From the NCBI GenBank assembly GCA_900540255.1, contig UQFE01000001.1, positions 124,001-188,000 on the forward strand: a stretch of 64,000 nt of DNA, in the 5' to 3' direction. The number at the start of each line of letters is the position of its first letter. Position 1 is the stretch's first letter. This DNA is from an uncultured Clostridium sp. (lineage in GTDB: Bacteria; Bacillota; Clostridia; Clostridiales; Clostridiaceae). Made by a program: the position numbers and the translations under genes. Below the pieces are notes generated by a model, which saw only the letters and a list, made by a program, of their open reading frames with translations, had not been told where the DNA came from and made no database searches. Below, one piece after another: positions 55,208-63,860 of this stretch.

Positions 55208-56083
55208 TTATTCCTTGTACTGTTCTAATTCCCAAACTAAACTTTTAATTTCTTCTTTATTTTTGCTATAATGAGCAATTTCCTTAAGATATTCTATTGC
55301 TTCATCATTTCTACCTTGTCTTAATAATTCATATGCATATTCTTCAATTATTCTATTATCTTCGGGTTCAATAGCATTAGCCTTAACTAAATATTCCTCA
55401 ACTAATTCAAATTTATTAAGTTCCTTATAGCAAATTGCTAATGCAAAATAATTTTCTCCATCATTTTCATCTATTTCTATAGATTTATTAAAGTAATAAA
55501 TAGCTTCTTCATAATTTTTATTATTTGCTTCATATATTCCAAGTCCAGTATATGCTCTTCCGCACTTTTCATCTGACTCAATAGCTTCTATAAATGCCTC
55601 TTTAGCTAAATGACTATTATTTAAATCAATTAAATACGTCCATCCAATTATACATTTTAAATTAGCAATTTGTTCACTACTACCTCCATAGTTTTCAATA
55701 TAATCTATGCATTTATTAATTGCATCTTCATAAAAACCTTCTCTTATATCAAGTTCTATTAAATATGTATTTGCTAAATATTGCTCAGCTTCTTCCCTTA
55801 TTACTCTTTCAAAGCATCTTCTACTTTCTACATAAAGGCCTAAATCCAATAGTGCTTCTCCTTTAACATTATATCCATATACAATATAATCACATCCAAG
55901 CTCAAATGCTAAATCTACAGCTGCAATTGCTTCTTCATAAAGTCCCTGAGCTAAATAACATTGACCTGTATAAATTAAATATTCGGGATTGCCATACTTT
56001 TTGAACCCATCACTACTATACTTTAATGCTTCTTGAACATCACAAGCTAGTATTTCATTAAATACTTCTTCTATATTTTCCAT
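55208..56083 (-). CDS. TPR-repeat protein
   Basis: A 291-residue protein built of tetratricopeptide repeats, seen as successive degenerate 34-residue units (YLIYTGQCYLAQGLYEEAIAAV, GRAYTGLGIYEANNKNYEEAIYYFNKSIE, GENYFALAICYKELNKFELVEEYLVKA). No signal peptide or enzymatic domain. Such proteins act as scaffolds for protein partners, none of which can be named here. Ribosome site AAGGAAGAAG. Confidence 0.85.
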   Translation of the reverse strand: MENIEEVFNEILACDVQEALKYSSDGFKKYGNPEYLIYTGQCYLAQGLYEEAIAAVDLAFELGCDYIVYGYNVKGEALLDLGLYVESRRCFERVIREEAEQYLANTYLIELDIREGFYEDAINKCIDYIENYGGSSEQIANLKCIIGWTYLIDLNNSHLAKEAFIEAIESDEKCGRAYTGLGIYEANNKNYEEAIYYFNKSIEIDENDGENYFALAICYKELNKFELVEEYLVKANAIEPEDNRIIEEYAYELLRQGRNDEAIEYLKEIAHYSKNKEEIKSLVWELEQYKE

Positions 56084-56183
56084 ATTTCTTCTTCCTTATC
56101 TAAATATTTGTATTAATTATTTTTAACATATTTATCATTTATTATAATCTTACTTACCACTTTTTTAACTTATAAAGTAAAAT

Positions 56184-56226
56184 AATAATAAGCTATCTCT
56201 CTTATTTTAGTAGATAGCTTATTATT
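56184..56226 (-). terminator. Terminator after the PHP gene
   Basis: A 15-bp perfect stem AATAATAAGCTATCT / AGATAGCTTATTATT with a 13-nt loop, 10 bp after the stop at 56236 and followed by TTTTACTTTATAAG on the minus strand. Confidence 0.85.
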
Positions 56227-56235
56227 AAAGTTTAT

Positions 56236-57015
56236 TTAAATTTTAAACTTTGTATTTTTATCATAAGTATCAGCTTTCAATAAATATCTCTTCAAAATTT
56301 TTGAAGAAAATATTTTAAAGTTTAATGAAGAATTAACTTTAATACTATAATCATCATTTCTTATACATTCTTTAAGTTCTTTTATAGTTTTACATTCCTT
56401 ATTTAAATTTGTATATATTCCTCCAAGTTGAATTGGTGTATGGCTATCACTTCCAGTAACAATATTAAGACCTAATTCTTGTGATAAATTAATTACTTCA
56501 TCTCTAGCAATTGCCTCACCTTTTTTAAATATGTCTTTCCCATTTAAATCCAATGCATCTAATCTTTTCAGTAATTCATGGGGATGCTTACATAACTTAT
56601 GTCCTCTTCTGCAAGGATGCGCACCTATCTTTAATAAATCAAATACCTCTGCTAAATCTAATAACTCTTCTAATTCAATAAAATTTTCTTTTTCTCTAAA
56701 ATCACTAAGAGATTTATATATATTAATTACATTTTCTCTATCTCCACAAAGTATTACATGACCTTTATTTTTAATACTTACTTCCATTGCTGGAAATACA
56801 GAAATACCATCTACTATATATCTATCCCCATCGTAGGAATATTTTTTTTCTAGAAATTCATAAATCACTAAAAAATCTTTTGCATTAAAATGTTCACAAA
56901 GAACTATTGCATTTAATCCATTTACTTTTGAAAAATATATTTCATTCATAAAAAATTCTTCATTAAAATCTTTTCTTTTACTCAGTAAACCATGAACATG
57001 AAAGTCCATATTCAT
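56236..57015 (-). CDS. PHP-domain protein
   Basis: A 259-residue metal-dependent phosphoesterase candidate. PHP motifs in order: DFHVHG, VLCEHFNAKDF, FPAMEVSIKNKGHVILCG, KIGAHPCRRGHKLCKHP and VTGSDSHTPIQLGGIYT. These are metal-binding histidine/acid residues, so the fold is likely active; the substrate is unknown. Distinct from the YcdX-like protein at 40927. There are two possible starts two codons apart (57015 and 57009). Single gene. Confidence 0.85.
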   Translation of the reverse strand: MNMDFHVHGLLSKRKDFNEEFFMNEIYFSKVNGLNAIVLCEHFNAKDFLVIYEFLEKKYSYDGDRYIVDGISVFPAMEVSIKNKGHVILCGDRENVINIYKSLSDFREKENFIELEELLDLAEVFDLLKIGAHPCRRGHKLCKHPHELLKRLDALDLNGKDIFKKGEAIARDEVINLSQELGLNIVTGSDSHTPIQLGGIYTNLNKECKTIKELKECIRNDDYSIKVNSSLNFKIFSSKILKRYLLKADTYDKNTKFKI

Positions 57016-57128
57016 CTAATTTCACACCCTTAATCCATAATAATTAATTAGGTATTATTTAAATATCCTACTTTATTAATTAGTATATTATTAGAGCTTC
57101 CTTTATGTTAATTACTACAATAAAATTT

Positions 57129-57878
57129 TTAATAATTTACTTCCTTCATACAAAGTCCCTTTGCAGGTGCCTTTACAGCATCTTCACTTCTTTTTTTAGA
57201 TTTCAACATCTCTTTAATCTCTTTTGGCTCTAGCTCACCTTTTGCAACCTTTATTAAAGTTCCAGTTAAAATTCTAACCATATTTAATAAAAATCCATTT
57301 CCATTATACTCAATTTTTATAATGTTATTTTTATTTGTAATATTTATGTAATTAATAGTTCTTATTGTTGATTTTTTAGCTTTATCTTTTACACCACTAA
57401 ATCCTTTAAAATCATGAGTTCCTATTAAATATTGGCTTGCTTCTTTCATTTTTTCTATATTTAACTGCCCTTCAACATGATAAGCATATTTTTTTAAAAA
57501 TACATTTGCAAATTTATTATTATCAATTGTATATACATAAGTCTTTGATATTACATTTAATCTTGAATGAAATCTATCACTAGCTTCACTTAATGATGTT
57601 ACTGATATATCTTCTGGTAAAAATTCATGTAGATATTTAGATATATCAGATAATTTTTTTTCGCTATTAGTCTTAAAATTTGCTATATATTTATCTGCAT
57701 GAACTCCAGTATCAGTTCTACCACAACCAATTACTTGTATTTCTTCTCCTGTCATTTTAGATAATACCTTTTCAATTTTATCTTGTATAGTTGATACATT
57801 AGTTCCTTTTATATTTTGCTTTTGCCACCCTTTATATCTTGACCCATCGTATTGAATAGTCATTTTTATATTTCTCAT
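57129..57878 (-). CDS. truA: tRNA pseudouridine(38-40) synthase
   Basis: A 249-residue enzyme that isomerises uridines 38-40 in the anticodon stem of tRNAs. The catalytic Asp is in [15 protein letters not shown], and the opening [17 protein letters not shown] and the end [15 protein letters not shown] are the family signature. Length is normal. Ribosome site AGAGAGG, ATG at 57878. Its usual neighbours (ribosomal protein/ecf operon) are absent; here it follows an unknown gene at 57940. Confidence 0.97.
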   Translation of the reverse strand: MRNIKMTIQYDGSRYKGWQKQNIKGTNVSTIQDKIEKVLSKMTGEEIQVIGCGRTDTGVHADKYIANFKTNSEKKLSDISKYLHEFLPEDISVTSLSEASDRFHSRLNVISKTYVYTIDNNKFANVFLKKYAYHVEGQLNIEKMKEASQYLIGTHDFKGFSGVKDKAKKSTIRTINYINITNKNNIIKIEYNGNGFLLNMVRILTGTLIKVAKGELEPKEIKEMLKSKKRSEDAVKAPAKGLCMKEVNY

Positions 57879-57939
57879 ACTTAACCTCTCTTTTCTTTAT
57901 ATAATTTTTCTATTTGTTATTATTTTCATATTTATAATT

Positions 57940-58548
57940 TTATTTATTCTTTAATTTAAATCCATCTTTATAATTAACAACTTTTACATTAAGAACATCT
58001 AATAACTTTTCTAAACTTTTAACTTGATTTATATATTCTATTTTCCCACTACTTAATAATTTATTTATATTTTTTATTATATCTTCTATTTCATCTTCAC
58101 CTAATTTTCTTTTAGTTTTAATTACTATTCTATTTACGTAAGTTAACGTTTCCCAAATTTGTTCATTTGTTATTTTATTAAAATCATTTATTACTCTTGT
58201 ATATCCAATTCGTCTATTATTAGTAGGATAAGCTTCCTTAAAGAATTCTAAAAAGCAATTCATTTCTTTAGGATCTTTATTTTCAACATATTTTCCTAAT
58301 GCTGATTTTAATTGATTTTTTAAATACATAATAGTATTTGCCTTTACAATAGTATTCATATCTTCAATACTATTATAAATTATATTATAAATTTCCTGTA
58401 ATTTTTCACCCTTTAACTCCTCTTTAGCCAATGGTCTTATTATTTCTATAGCTTCTAATATATTTTTTTTAGAGTTTAATTCTTTATTAAATAATTTATT
58501 TAAAATTTCTTTTCCTTCAATCTCATTGAAATTATTTTTTTCTATCAT
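57940..58548 (-). CDS. Hypothetical protein, 202 aa
   Basis: I do not recognise this protein. It is soluble, helical and Lys/Asn/Glu-rich, with helices throughout, no cysteine ladder, no signal peptide and no membrane segment. HEAT-like spacing is possible in the N-terminal half (IEIIRPLAKEELKGEKLQEI, MYLKNQLKSALGKYVENKD), but I would not assign a family. It lies 61 bp before truA in the same direction, possibly in one operon; the ribosome site AAGGATGTG precedes the ATG at 58548. Confidence 0.6.
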   Translation of the reverse strand: MIEKNNFNEIEGKEILNKLFNKELNSKKNILEAIEIIRPLAKEELKGEKLQEIYNIIYNSIEDMNTIVKANTIMYLKNQLKSALGKYVENKDPKEMNCFLEFFKEAYPTNNRRIGYTRVINDFNKITNEQIWETLTYVNRIVIKTKRKLGEDEIEDIIKNINKLLSSGKIEYINQVKSLEKLLDVLNVKVVNYKDGFKLKNK

Positions 58549-58618
58549 TTGTACACATCCTTATTGATATATATTTTATCTTATATTATTATAATACATT
58601 TTGTCTAATATTTATTTT

Positions 58619-59629
58619 TTATAATAATTCTTTATATAAATTCATTAAATTTTTATAAAATATTTTTTCTACCTCATCATAACTAAAACCATTTTTTAAT
58701 AATCCGTCTGCTAAAATTTGAATTTGTGAAGCATCCTTAATTTCTAATGTGCTAGGAATACCATCAAAATCTGTTCCTAATGCAATTACATCTAATCCAC
58801 CAACATTTCTTATATATTTTATATGTTTTACTATATCATCAACATAAGTAAATGTATTTCCTATATGTGAAGTTGTTTTTATAAAGTCTGAACAAAAATT
58901 TATTCCAGTTAGCCCACCCTTATCTGCTAATTTCCTTATCATATCATCAGTTAAATTTCTAACAACATTAGTAATTTTTCTTGAATTACTATGACTTGCT
59001 ACAAATGGTTTCTTACTATATTTTAAAACATCATAAAAACCAGCATCAGATAAATGCGAAACATCTACTATAATTCCTAATCTCTCCATTTCCCTTATTA
59101 ATTCAACGCCAAAATCAGTAAGTCCAAATTCAGTATTAGGAATTTTAAAATTTGGTTTTTCTTTTATATCACCATAAGTATCAGCTTCTATTTTAAAATT
59201 TGGAAATCCAACTTCGTTTATATGATTCCATGTTAATGTTATAAGTCTAACCCCTTGCTCATAAACTGTTTTTAAATTCATTAATGATCCTTCAAGAGCA
59301 CCAGCATCTTCTATAGTTAATAATGCAGCTATTTTATTTTCCTTTTCACATGCATATATATCTTCATATGAATATACTGGCCTAATAACATCTTTATTAT
59401 CTTCTAATTCTTCATAATAAACTGCTATCATCTCTTGTAATGTTTTATAAGGTTTCTTATGCTTTTTAATATCTATGAACATTGCAAAATTTTGCAATAA
59501 ATAATTACCTTTTTTTAATTTATTTATATCTACATGAAAATTATTTTCTTTTAATTTATAGTTATTCCCTAAAAGTCTATTTTCGTAAATTTCTCCAATT
59601 GTATCACAATGCATATCAGCAACTTTCAT
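58619..59629 (-). CDS. Membrane dipeptidase family (peptidase M19)
   Basis: A 336-residue binuclear zinc dipeptidase of the renal-dipeptidase family. Ligands are recognisable: HCDT at the N-terminus (DMHCDTIGEIYE), Glu in LLTIEDAGALEG, His in VDVSHLSDAGFYDV, the pair in FVASHSNSRKI, and Asp in ALGTDFDGIP. Bacterial members lack a signal peptide, as here, and cleave dipeptides, sometimes with D-residues. Ribosome site GGAGGG with ATG at 59629. Upstream are two hairpins (59675-59708, 59778-59811). Confidence 0.93.
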   Translation of the reverse strand: MKVADMHCDTIGEIYENRLLGNNYKLKENNFHVDINKLKKGNYLLQNFAMFIDIKKHKKPYKTLQEMIAVYYEELEDNKDVIRPVYSYEDIYACEKENKIAALLTIEDAGALEGSLMNLKTVYEQGVRLITLTWNHINEVGFPNFKIEADTYGDIKEKPNFKIPNTEFGLTDFGVELIREMERLGIIVDVSHLSDAGFYDVLKYSKKPFVASHSNSRKITNVVRNLTDDMIRKLADKGGLTGINFCSDFIKTTSHIGNTFTYVDDIVKHIKYIRNVGGLDVIALGTDFDGIPSTLEIKDASQIQILADGLLKNGFSYDEVEKIFYKNLMNLYKELL

Positions 59630-59674
59630 TTTCTTTTCCCTCCAAAATTATATATATATAATTTAATATGAAAA

Positions 59675-59708
59675 AAGTAGTAATCTTATACTAATAACAT
59701 TACTACTT
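59675..59708 (-). terminator. Possible second terminator
   Basis: A 10-bp stem AAGTAGTAAT / ATTACTACTT with a 14-nt loop and TTTTCATAT after it on the minus strand. It lies between the dipeptidase start and the stronger hairpin at 59778-59811, so it may back that terminator up. Confidence 0.45.
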
Positions 59709-59777
59709 ATTCTATTAAATAATAATATATATAATCTATAAAATAACATTTAATATTATTATAAATAAAAAAACGAT

Positions 59778-59811
59778 AAAACTGTGCAGAATTAAACTTC
59801 TGCACAGTTTT
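59778..59811 (-). terminator. Intrinsic terminator after the 59911 gene
   Basis: A 14-bp perfect stem AAAACTGTGCAGAA / TTCTGCACAGTTTT with a 6-nt loop, followed on the minus strand by TATCGTTTTTTT. It ends transcription of the leftward gene at 59911-60318; the 100 bp between hold no feature. Confidence 0.85.
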
Positions 59812-59910
59812 TTCATTTTTATATTTTTAATTTTACGGTTTTAAGCCATTTATAGGGAATAAAAATCCCTCTTTAAGTTTAAATATAGTAAACTTTCCTG
59901 TAAATAAGTA

Positions 59911-60318
59911 TTATAATAGCTTTTCTACTTCTTCACTTGATGCTGAAATTGTAAAAATTAAATCATCATCTACCTTAAGCTTACACTCTTCTTTACTTTC
60001 TTTAATTTTATCCACTGATAATCCTCCAATGTTAATTTCTTTAAATTTTGTTGGAGCAATTTCAACTTTAAATAAACTTCCCTTAATTCCTGTAATTTTT
60101 AAGTCCATTTGACCATTATCATTTTTAACTTTTAGTCCTATAATATTATTTCCTTTTAAAGTTTCTTTATCTTCTGGGATATAATTTACATCAACTTCTC
60201 CTACAATTGTAATAAATCCACCACTTAATTTTCTTTTTAATAATAAGTTCATATTATATTTTAATTTAAGTTCATTTAATAACTTACCTAATTTATATAT
60301 TGTTAATTCATGTATCAT
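59911..60318 (-). CDS. Hypothetical protein, 135 aa
   Basis: A short protein, beta-rich in the middle (GGFITIVGEVDVNYIPEDKE, IIGLKVKNDNGQMDLKITGI) with a helical opening (YKLGKLLNELKLKYNMNLLL) and a mixed end. No known motif, signal peptide or membrane segment. It is a single gene with its own terminator (59778-59811) and AAGGAAT ribosome site. I cannot name a family; the structure hint is only from composition. Confidence 0.65.
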   Translation of the reverse strand: MIHELTIYKLGKLLNELKLKYNMNLLLKRKLSGGFITIVGEVDVNYIPEDKETLKGNNIIGLKVKNDNGQMDLKITGIKGSLFKVEIAPTKFKEINIGGLSVDKIKESKEECKLKVDDDLIFTISASSEEVEKLL

Positions 60319-60384
60319 AATACTTATTCCTTTTCTAAAATTTTATATTTTTATTATACTACACAATTACTATATTAGTAAAAA

Positions 60385-61011
60385 TTAATTTAAATCACCT
60401 ACTATTTTACTTCCATGTACCTCTTTACATCCTATAAACTCTGAAAGTGTTTTATAATTTTTATAAGTAACTTTTCCACCAACTAAAATAATTACTTTTC
60501 CCTTACTTTTTTCAACAAGCTCTTTTAATACAACCTTTCCCTCTTCAGCACAATCCTTACCTCCTTTAGTTAATACTCTATCAACTCCAATTGAAATAAG
60601 CTGTTCTAACGCTTTAAATTTATCATATATTTCATCAAAGGCCATATGAAAGGTAACCTTTAATCCTTGTGCTAAATCAACTAATTCTCTTGTTCTATCA
60701 ATATCAATAGTATTGTTCTTATTTAATATACCAAATACTACAGTTTCAACACCTAATTCTTTACAAATAATTATATCTTTTTTCATTATTTCAAATTCAT
60801 CATTTGAATAAACAAAATTTCCACCTCTTGGTCTTATTATTACTGATATTGGTATATTAATATTTTTCTTTGCTAAGTATATAGTTCCATAAGAAGGGGT
60901 TGTTCCTCCTTCCTCTAAATTATCACATAATTCAATTCTATCTGCACCTCTCATTTCAGCTCTTTTAGCTTCTTCATAACATCCAACACAAGCCTCTAGT
61001 AAAATACTCAT
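60385..61011 (-). CDS. cutC: CutC family protein
   Basis: A 208-residue TIM-barrel protein. The opening LEACVGCYEEAKRAEMRGADRIELC, then GGTTPSYGTI, IRPRGGNFVYSNDEFE, FHMAFDEIYD and LTKGGKDCA, is the CutC signature. It is shorter than the ~250-residue E. coli CutC but intact at both ends. The copper-homeostasis role assigned to CutC is weakly supported in bacteria, so the true function is uncertain. Single gene with AAGGAGAA. Confidence 0.9.
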   Translation of the reverse strand: MSILLEACVGCYEEAKRAEMRGADRIELCDNLEEGGTTPSYGTIYLAKKNINIPISVIIRPRGGNFVYSNDEFEIMKKDIIICKELGVETVVFGILNKNNTIDIDRTRELVDLAQGLKVTFHMAFDEIYDKFKALEQLISIGVDRVLTKGGKDCAEEGKVVLKELVEKSKGKVIILVGGKVTYKNYKTLSEFIGCKEVHGSKIVGDLN

Positions 61012-61096
61012 AATATTTCTCCTTTTATTGTTTTATATTTATTTATGTTTTCAATTATAAATATAACATACTTTAATTCACTTTATAATTTTTACA

Positions 61097-61131
61097 AAGA
61101 TGGACTGCATAATTTTGATACAGTACATCTT
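61097..61131 (-). terminator. Weak hairpin after modC
   Basis: Stem AAGATG / CATCTT with an inner ACTG / CAGT pairing, 7 bp beyond the modC stop; the minus-strand sequence after it is TTGTAAAAATT, so termination may be partial. Confidence 0.45.
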
Positions 61132-61137
61132 ATTAAT

Positions 61138-62193
61138 TTATTCAAATGTAAATAAATAATTTTCTTCAAATTTTACTTTTATTACATCATTAACATTAAA
61201 TTTCATTTCTTCTTTTGAAATTGTAAAATTAATTGAACTATTGCTATTATTACAATTAACTTCTTTAATGTATAATGTATAATCAAAAGGATTTTCAACT
61301 ATATTTTCAATAATCATATTAAATACATTATCATTATTATGTTTCTTATTATTAAATAACTTAATATTATGAGATCTTATTGCAATATAATTAATTGAAT
61401 TACTTCTATATTGATACTTTAATTTTAAATTCCACTCTTTAGCAAAAATAAAATCTTTATTTATTATTTTAGCCTTTGATATATTCTTACAACCAGTAAT
61501 TTTAGCTTCTGCTAAACTTAAGGGATTTTTAAATAAAAGATCCTTTTCTCTAATTTCACTAGCCTTTCCACCATCAAAAACTATAATTTTATCACAAACT
61601 CTATATGCTTCTGCTATATCATGAGTAACAAAAACTACTGTTCCATCATAGTCCTTTAAAATTTCTATAAGCTCTCTTTCCATATTAGCCCTTAAATGAT
61701 TATCTAAAGCTGAAAATGGCTCATCTAGAAGCAATATATCTGGTGATGTAATAAGCGCTCTTGCAAGTGCAACTCTTTGCTGTTGTCCACCTGATAATTG
61801 CCATGGATATCTATTTTCAAGACCATTTAAACCAAACTTTTCAATATAAGTAGATGATAATTTGTTTTTTTCAATCTTCCTTAATTTATCTAATCCAATT
61901 TCAATATTATCTCTTATAGTCATATGGGGAAATAAGGCATAATTTTGAAATAAAAATCCAACTTTTCTATCTTTAGTTTTAATATTTATTTTATTTTCTG
62001 AATCAAAAAGTACTTTTTCATTAATTATAATTTTTCCTGAATCAGCTTTCTCAAGTCCTGCAATACATTTTAATGTCATACTTTTTCCTGAACCTGAAGC
62101 TCCTAAAAATCCAATTATGCCACCCTTACTCTCCATTGCAACCTCTAAATTAAAGGAAGATAAATCTTTATTAATATCTATATATAAACTCAT
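61138..62193 (-). CDS. modC: Molybdate ABC transporter ATP-binding protein
   Basis: A 351-residue ATPase that powers molybdate (or tungstate) import with ModB. Walker A GASGSGKS, Q-loop FLFQNYALFPHM, signature LSGGQQQRVALARAL and Walker B ILLLDEPFSALD are intact. A C-terminal region from about residue 240 has the composition of a TOBE-like oxyanion-sensing domain (FNMIIENIVENPFDYTLYI). It is the last gene of the modABC operon, 2 bp after modB. Confidence 0.92.
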   Translation of the reverse strand: MSLYIDINKDLSSFNLEVAMESKGGIIGFLGASGSGKSMTLKCIAGLEKADSGKIIINEKVLFDSENKINIKTKDRKVGFLFQNYALFPHMTIRDNIEIGLDKLRKIEKNKLSSTYIEKFGLNGLENRYPWQLSGGQQQRVALARALITSPDILLLDEPFSALDNHLRANMERELIEILKDYDGTVVFVTHDIAEAYRVCDKIIVFDGGKASEIREKDLLFKNPLSLAEAKITGCKNISKAKIINKDFIFAKEWNLKLKYQYRSNSINYIAIRSHNIKLFNNKKHNNDNVFNMIIENIVENPFDYTLYIKEVNCNNSNSSINFTISKEEMKFNVNDVIKVKFEENYLFTFE

Positions 62194-62195
62194 TT

Positions 62196-62873
62196 TTATC
62201 TCCCCCTATTTCCTATTAGCTTTTGTTGAGTGTCACACCAATAATTTAATAAAAATATCATTATAAATGAAATTGCTACTATTATTAAAACCCAAAGCAT
62301 AGCTTTATTCATATCTCCACCTTCAACTGCAAAAAATATTGCAACTGGCATAGTTTGAGTTTTACCTGGTATATTTCCAGCAATCATTAAAGTTGCTCCA
62401 AATTCTCCCAAAGCTCTTGCAAAACTTAAAACTAATCCACCAATTATACCTGGCCATGCAAGTGGTATTGCAATTTTAAAAAATATCTTAGTTTCACTTA
62501 GCCCTAATGTTCTTGCAGCTGAAATCATATTTTTATCTATTTGTTCAAATGCAGAACGGCATGTTCTATACATCATTGGAAAAGCAACTACTGTAGCTGC
62601 AATAACTGTTGCACTCCAACTAAAAATAATATTTTTATTAAAACTCATAAAAATCTTTCCTACAAATCCATTTTTTCCACAAATAAGCAATAAGAAAAAT
62701 CCTATAACAGTTGGCGGTAATATTAGGGGAAGAGTGAAGACTCCATCTATTAGTCCTCTACCTCTTCCCTTATAATTAGCCATTTTATAAGATATAAATA
62801 TTCCTATTATTGAAGTTATAATAGTTGCAAGAAACGCTGTTTTAAGCGATATCCATAACGGTGAAAAATCCAT
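62196..62873 (-). CDS. modB: Molybdate ABC transporter permease
   Basis: A 225-residue permease with about six helices and the EAA-type ATPase contact loop ISAARTLGLSETKIFFKIAIPLAWPGI. Size and the DFSPLWISLKTAFLATIITS opening are typical of ModB. It lies between modA and modC, 25 bp after modA and 2 bp before modC. Ribosome site AAGGCAAGG. Confidence 0.93.
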   Translation of the reverse strand: MDFSPLWISLKTAFLATIITSIIGIFISYKMANYKGRGRGLIDGVFTLPLILPPTVIGFFLLLICGKNGFVGKIFMSFNKNIIFSWSATVIAATVVAFPMMYRTCRSAFEQIDKNMISAARTLGLSETKIFFKIAIPLAWPGIIGGLVLSFARALGEFGATLMIAGNIPGKTQTMPVAIFFAVEGGDMNKAMLWVLIIVAISFIMIFLLNYWCDTQQKLIGNRGR

Positions 62874-62898
62874 AACTTATAACCTTGCCTTCTTTATA

Positions 62899-63705
62899 TT
62901 ATTTTACTGATTTATATCCATACTTTTCAAATATCTTTTGTACTTCATCTGTGAATAAGAATTCTTCAAATTCTTTTGCATCATCAGCCTTAGTAGATGC
63001 TTTTATAACTGATACTGGATAAGTAATTGGTGAATGTTCATTTACTTCATTAATATTTTCAACAATAGTAACACTATCACTACTTAATGCATCACTTAAG
63101 TATACAAAACCAACATCTGCATTTCCTGATGCAACCCATGTTAAAACTTCCTTAACGTCTTTTGCAAAAACTAATTTATTAGAAATACTATCTTTTATAT
63201 CTGTATTAGTTAAAACTTCATCTGCATATTTTCCTGCTGGAACACTTTCTGGTTCTCCAACAGCTATATGAGTTATCTTATCACTCTTTAAATCATCAAA
63301 GCTAGTTACCTCTACTCCCTTAGCTGCCACTAGCACTAAAGAATTTTCTACTAAATCTTTAGTAGTACCATCTAATAACAATCCTTTATATTTTAAAGCA
63401 TTCATTTGCTTTTGCCCTGCTGAAATGAATAAATCACAAGGAGCGCCTTGCTCTATTTGTTGTTGAAGGGAACCTGATGAACCATAATTTACAACTAAAG
63501 TAACATTTTCCTTATGCTTTTTATATTCTGTTTCTAAATCAGCCATTACTTCTTTTAAACTTGCTGCTGCTGATATATTTAATTCTACAGGAGCCTTTTC
63601 CTTTGAATCATTTTTAACTGAGTTATTTCCATTACTTCCTTTACCACAACCAACTAATAATAAACTACAACATAATAATGCTGAAATAACCTTTAATTTT
63701 TTCAT
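62899..63705 (-). CDS. modA: Molybdate-binding lipoprotein
   Basis: A 268-residue substrate-binding lipoprotein. The signal is a basic start, a hydrophobic stretch and the lipobox LVGC (Cys20). The mature protein has the two-lobed ModA pattern: NISAAASLKEVMADLETEY, NYGSSGSLQQQIEQGAPCDLFISA, and GEPESVPAGKYADEVL, with residues that bind the oxyanion. GGAGG lies before the ATG. First gene of modABC; its promoter and a pair of 15-bp repeats lie upstream (63738-63811). Confidence 0.95.
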   Translation of the reverse strand: MKKLKVISALLCCSLLLVGCGKGSNGNNSVKNDSKEKAPVELNISAAASLKEVMADLETEYKKHKENVTLVVNYGSSGSLQQQIEQGAPCDLFISAGQKQMNALKYKGLLLDGTTKDLVENSLVLVAAKGVEVTSFDDLKSDKITHIAVGEPESVPAGKYADEVLTNTDIKDSISNKLVFAKDVKEVLTWVASGNADVGFVYLSDALSSDSVTIVENINEVNEHSPITYPVSVIKASTKADDAKEFEEFLFTDEVQKIFEKYGYKSVK

Positions 63706-63737
63706 TATTTAATCCTCCAATTTTATATTTTAAATAT

Positions 63738-63772
63738 GTTTCATCATGTTTTGTTTTGTTTTATCACGTTTT
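63738..63772. promoter_or_regulatory. Two 15-bp direct repeats in the modA leader, candidate operator
   Basis: GTTTCATCATGTTTT (63738-63752) and GTTTTATCACGTTTT (63758-63772) agree at 13 of 15 positions and start exactly 20 bp apart, two helical turns. They lie between the modA -10 box and the ATG, where a repressor would act. The HTH protein encoded at 63861 is the natural candidate binder. Confidence 0.5.
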
Positions 63773-63782
63773 ATACAATCAA

Positions 63783-63811
63783 ATATTATCACATAACGTT
63801 AATTCTTGCAA
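63783..63811 (-). promoter_or_regulatory. Promoter of modABC
   Basis: On the minus strand, TTGCAA (63811-63806), a 17-bp spacer and TAATAT (63788-63783). The -35 TTGCAA is palindromic and is shared with the divergent promoter. Confidence 0.6.
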
Positions 63812-63835
63812 TTCATTTATTAATAATGCTAAAAT
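63806..63835 (+). promoter_or_regulatory. Promoter of the divergent HTH gene
   Basis: The same palindromic TTGCAA (63806-63811), an 18-bp spacer ending TGC, and TAAAAT (63830-63835) form an extended -10 promoter 26 bp before the ATG at 63861. Confidence 0.5.
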
Positions 63836-63860
63836 TATTATTATATTAGGAGGGATATTT

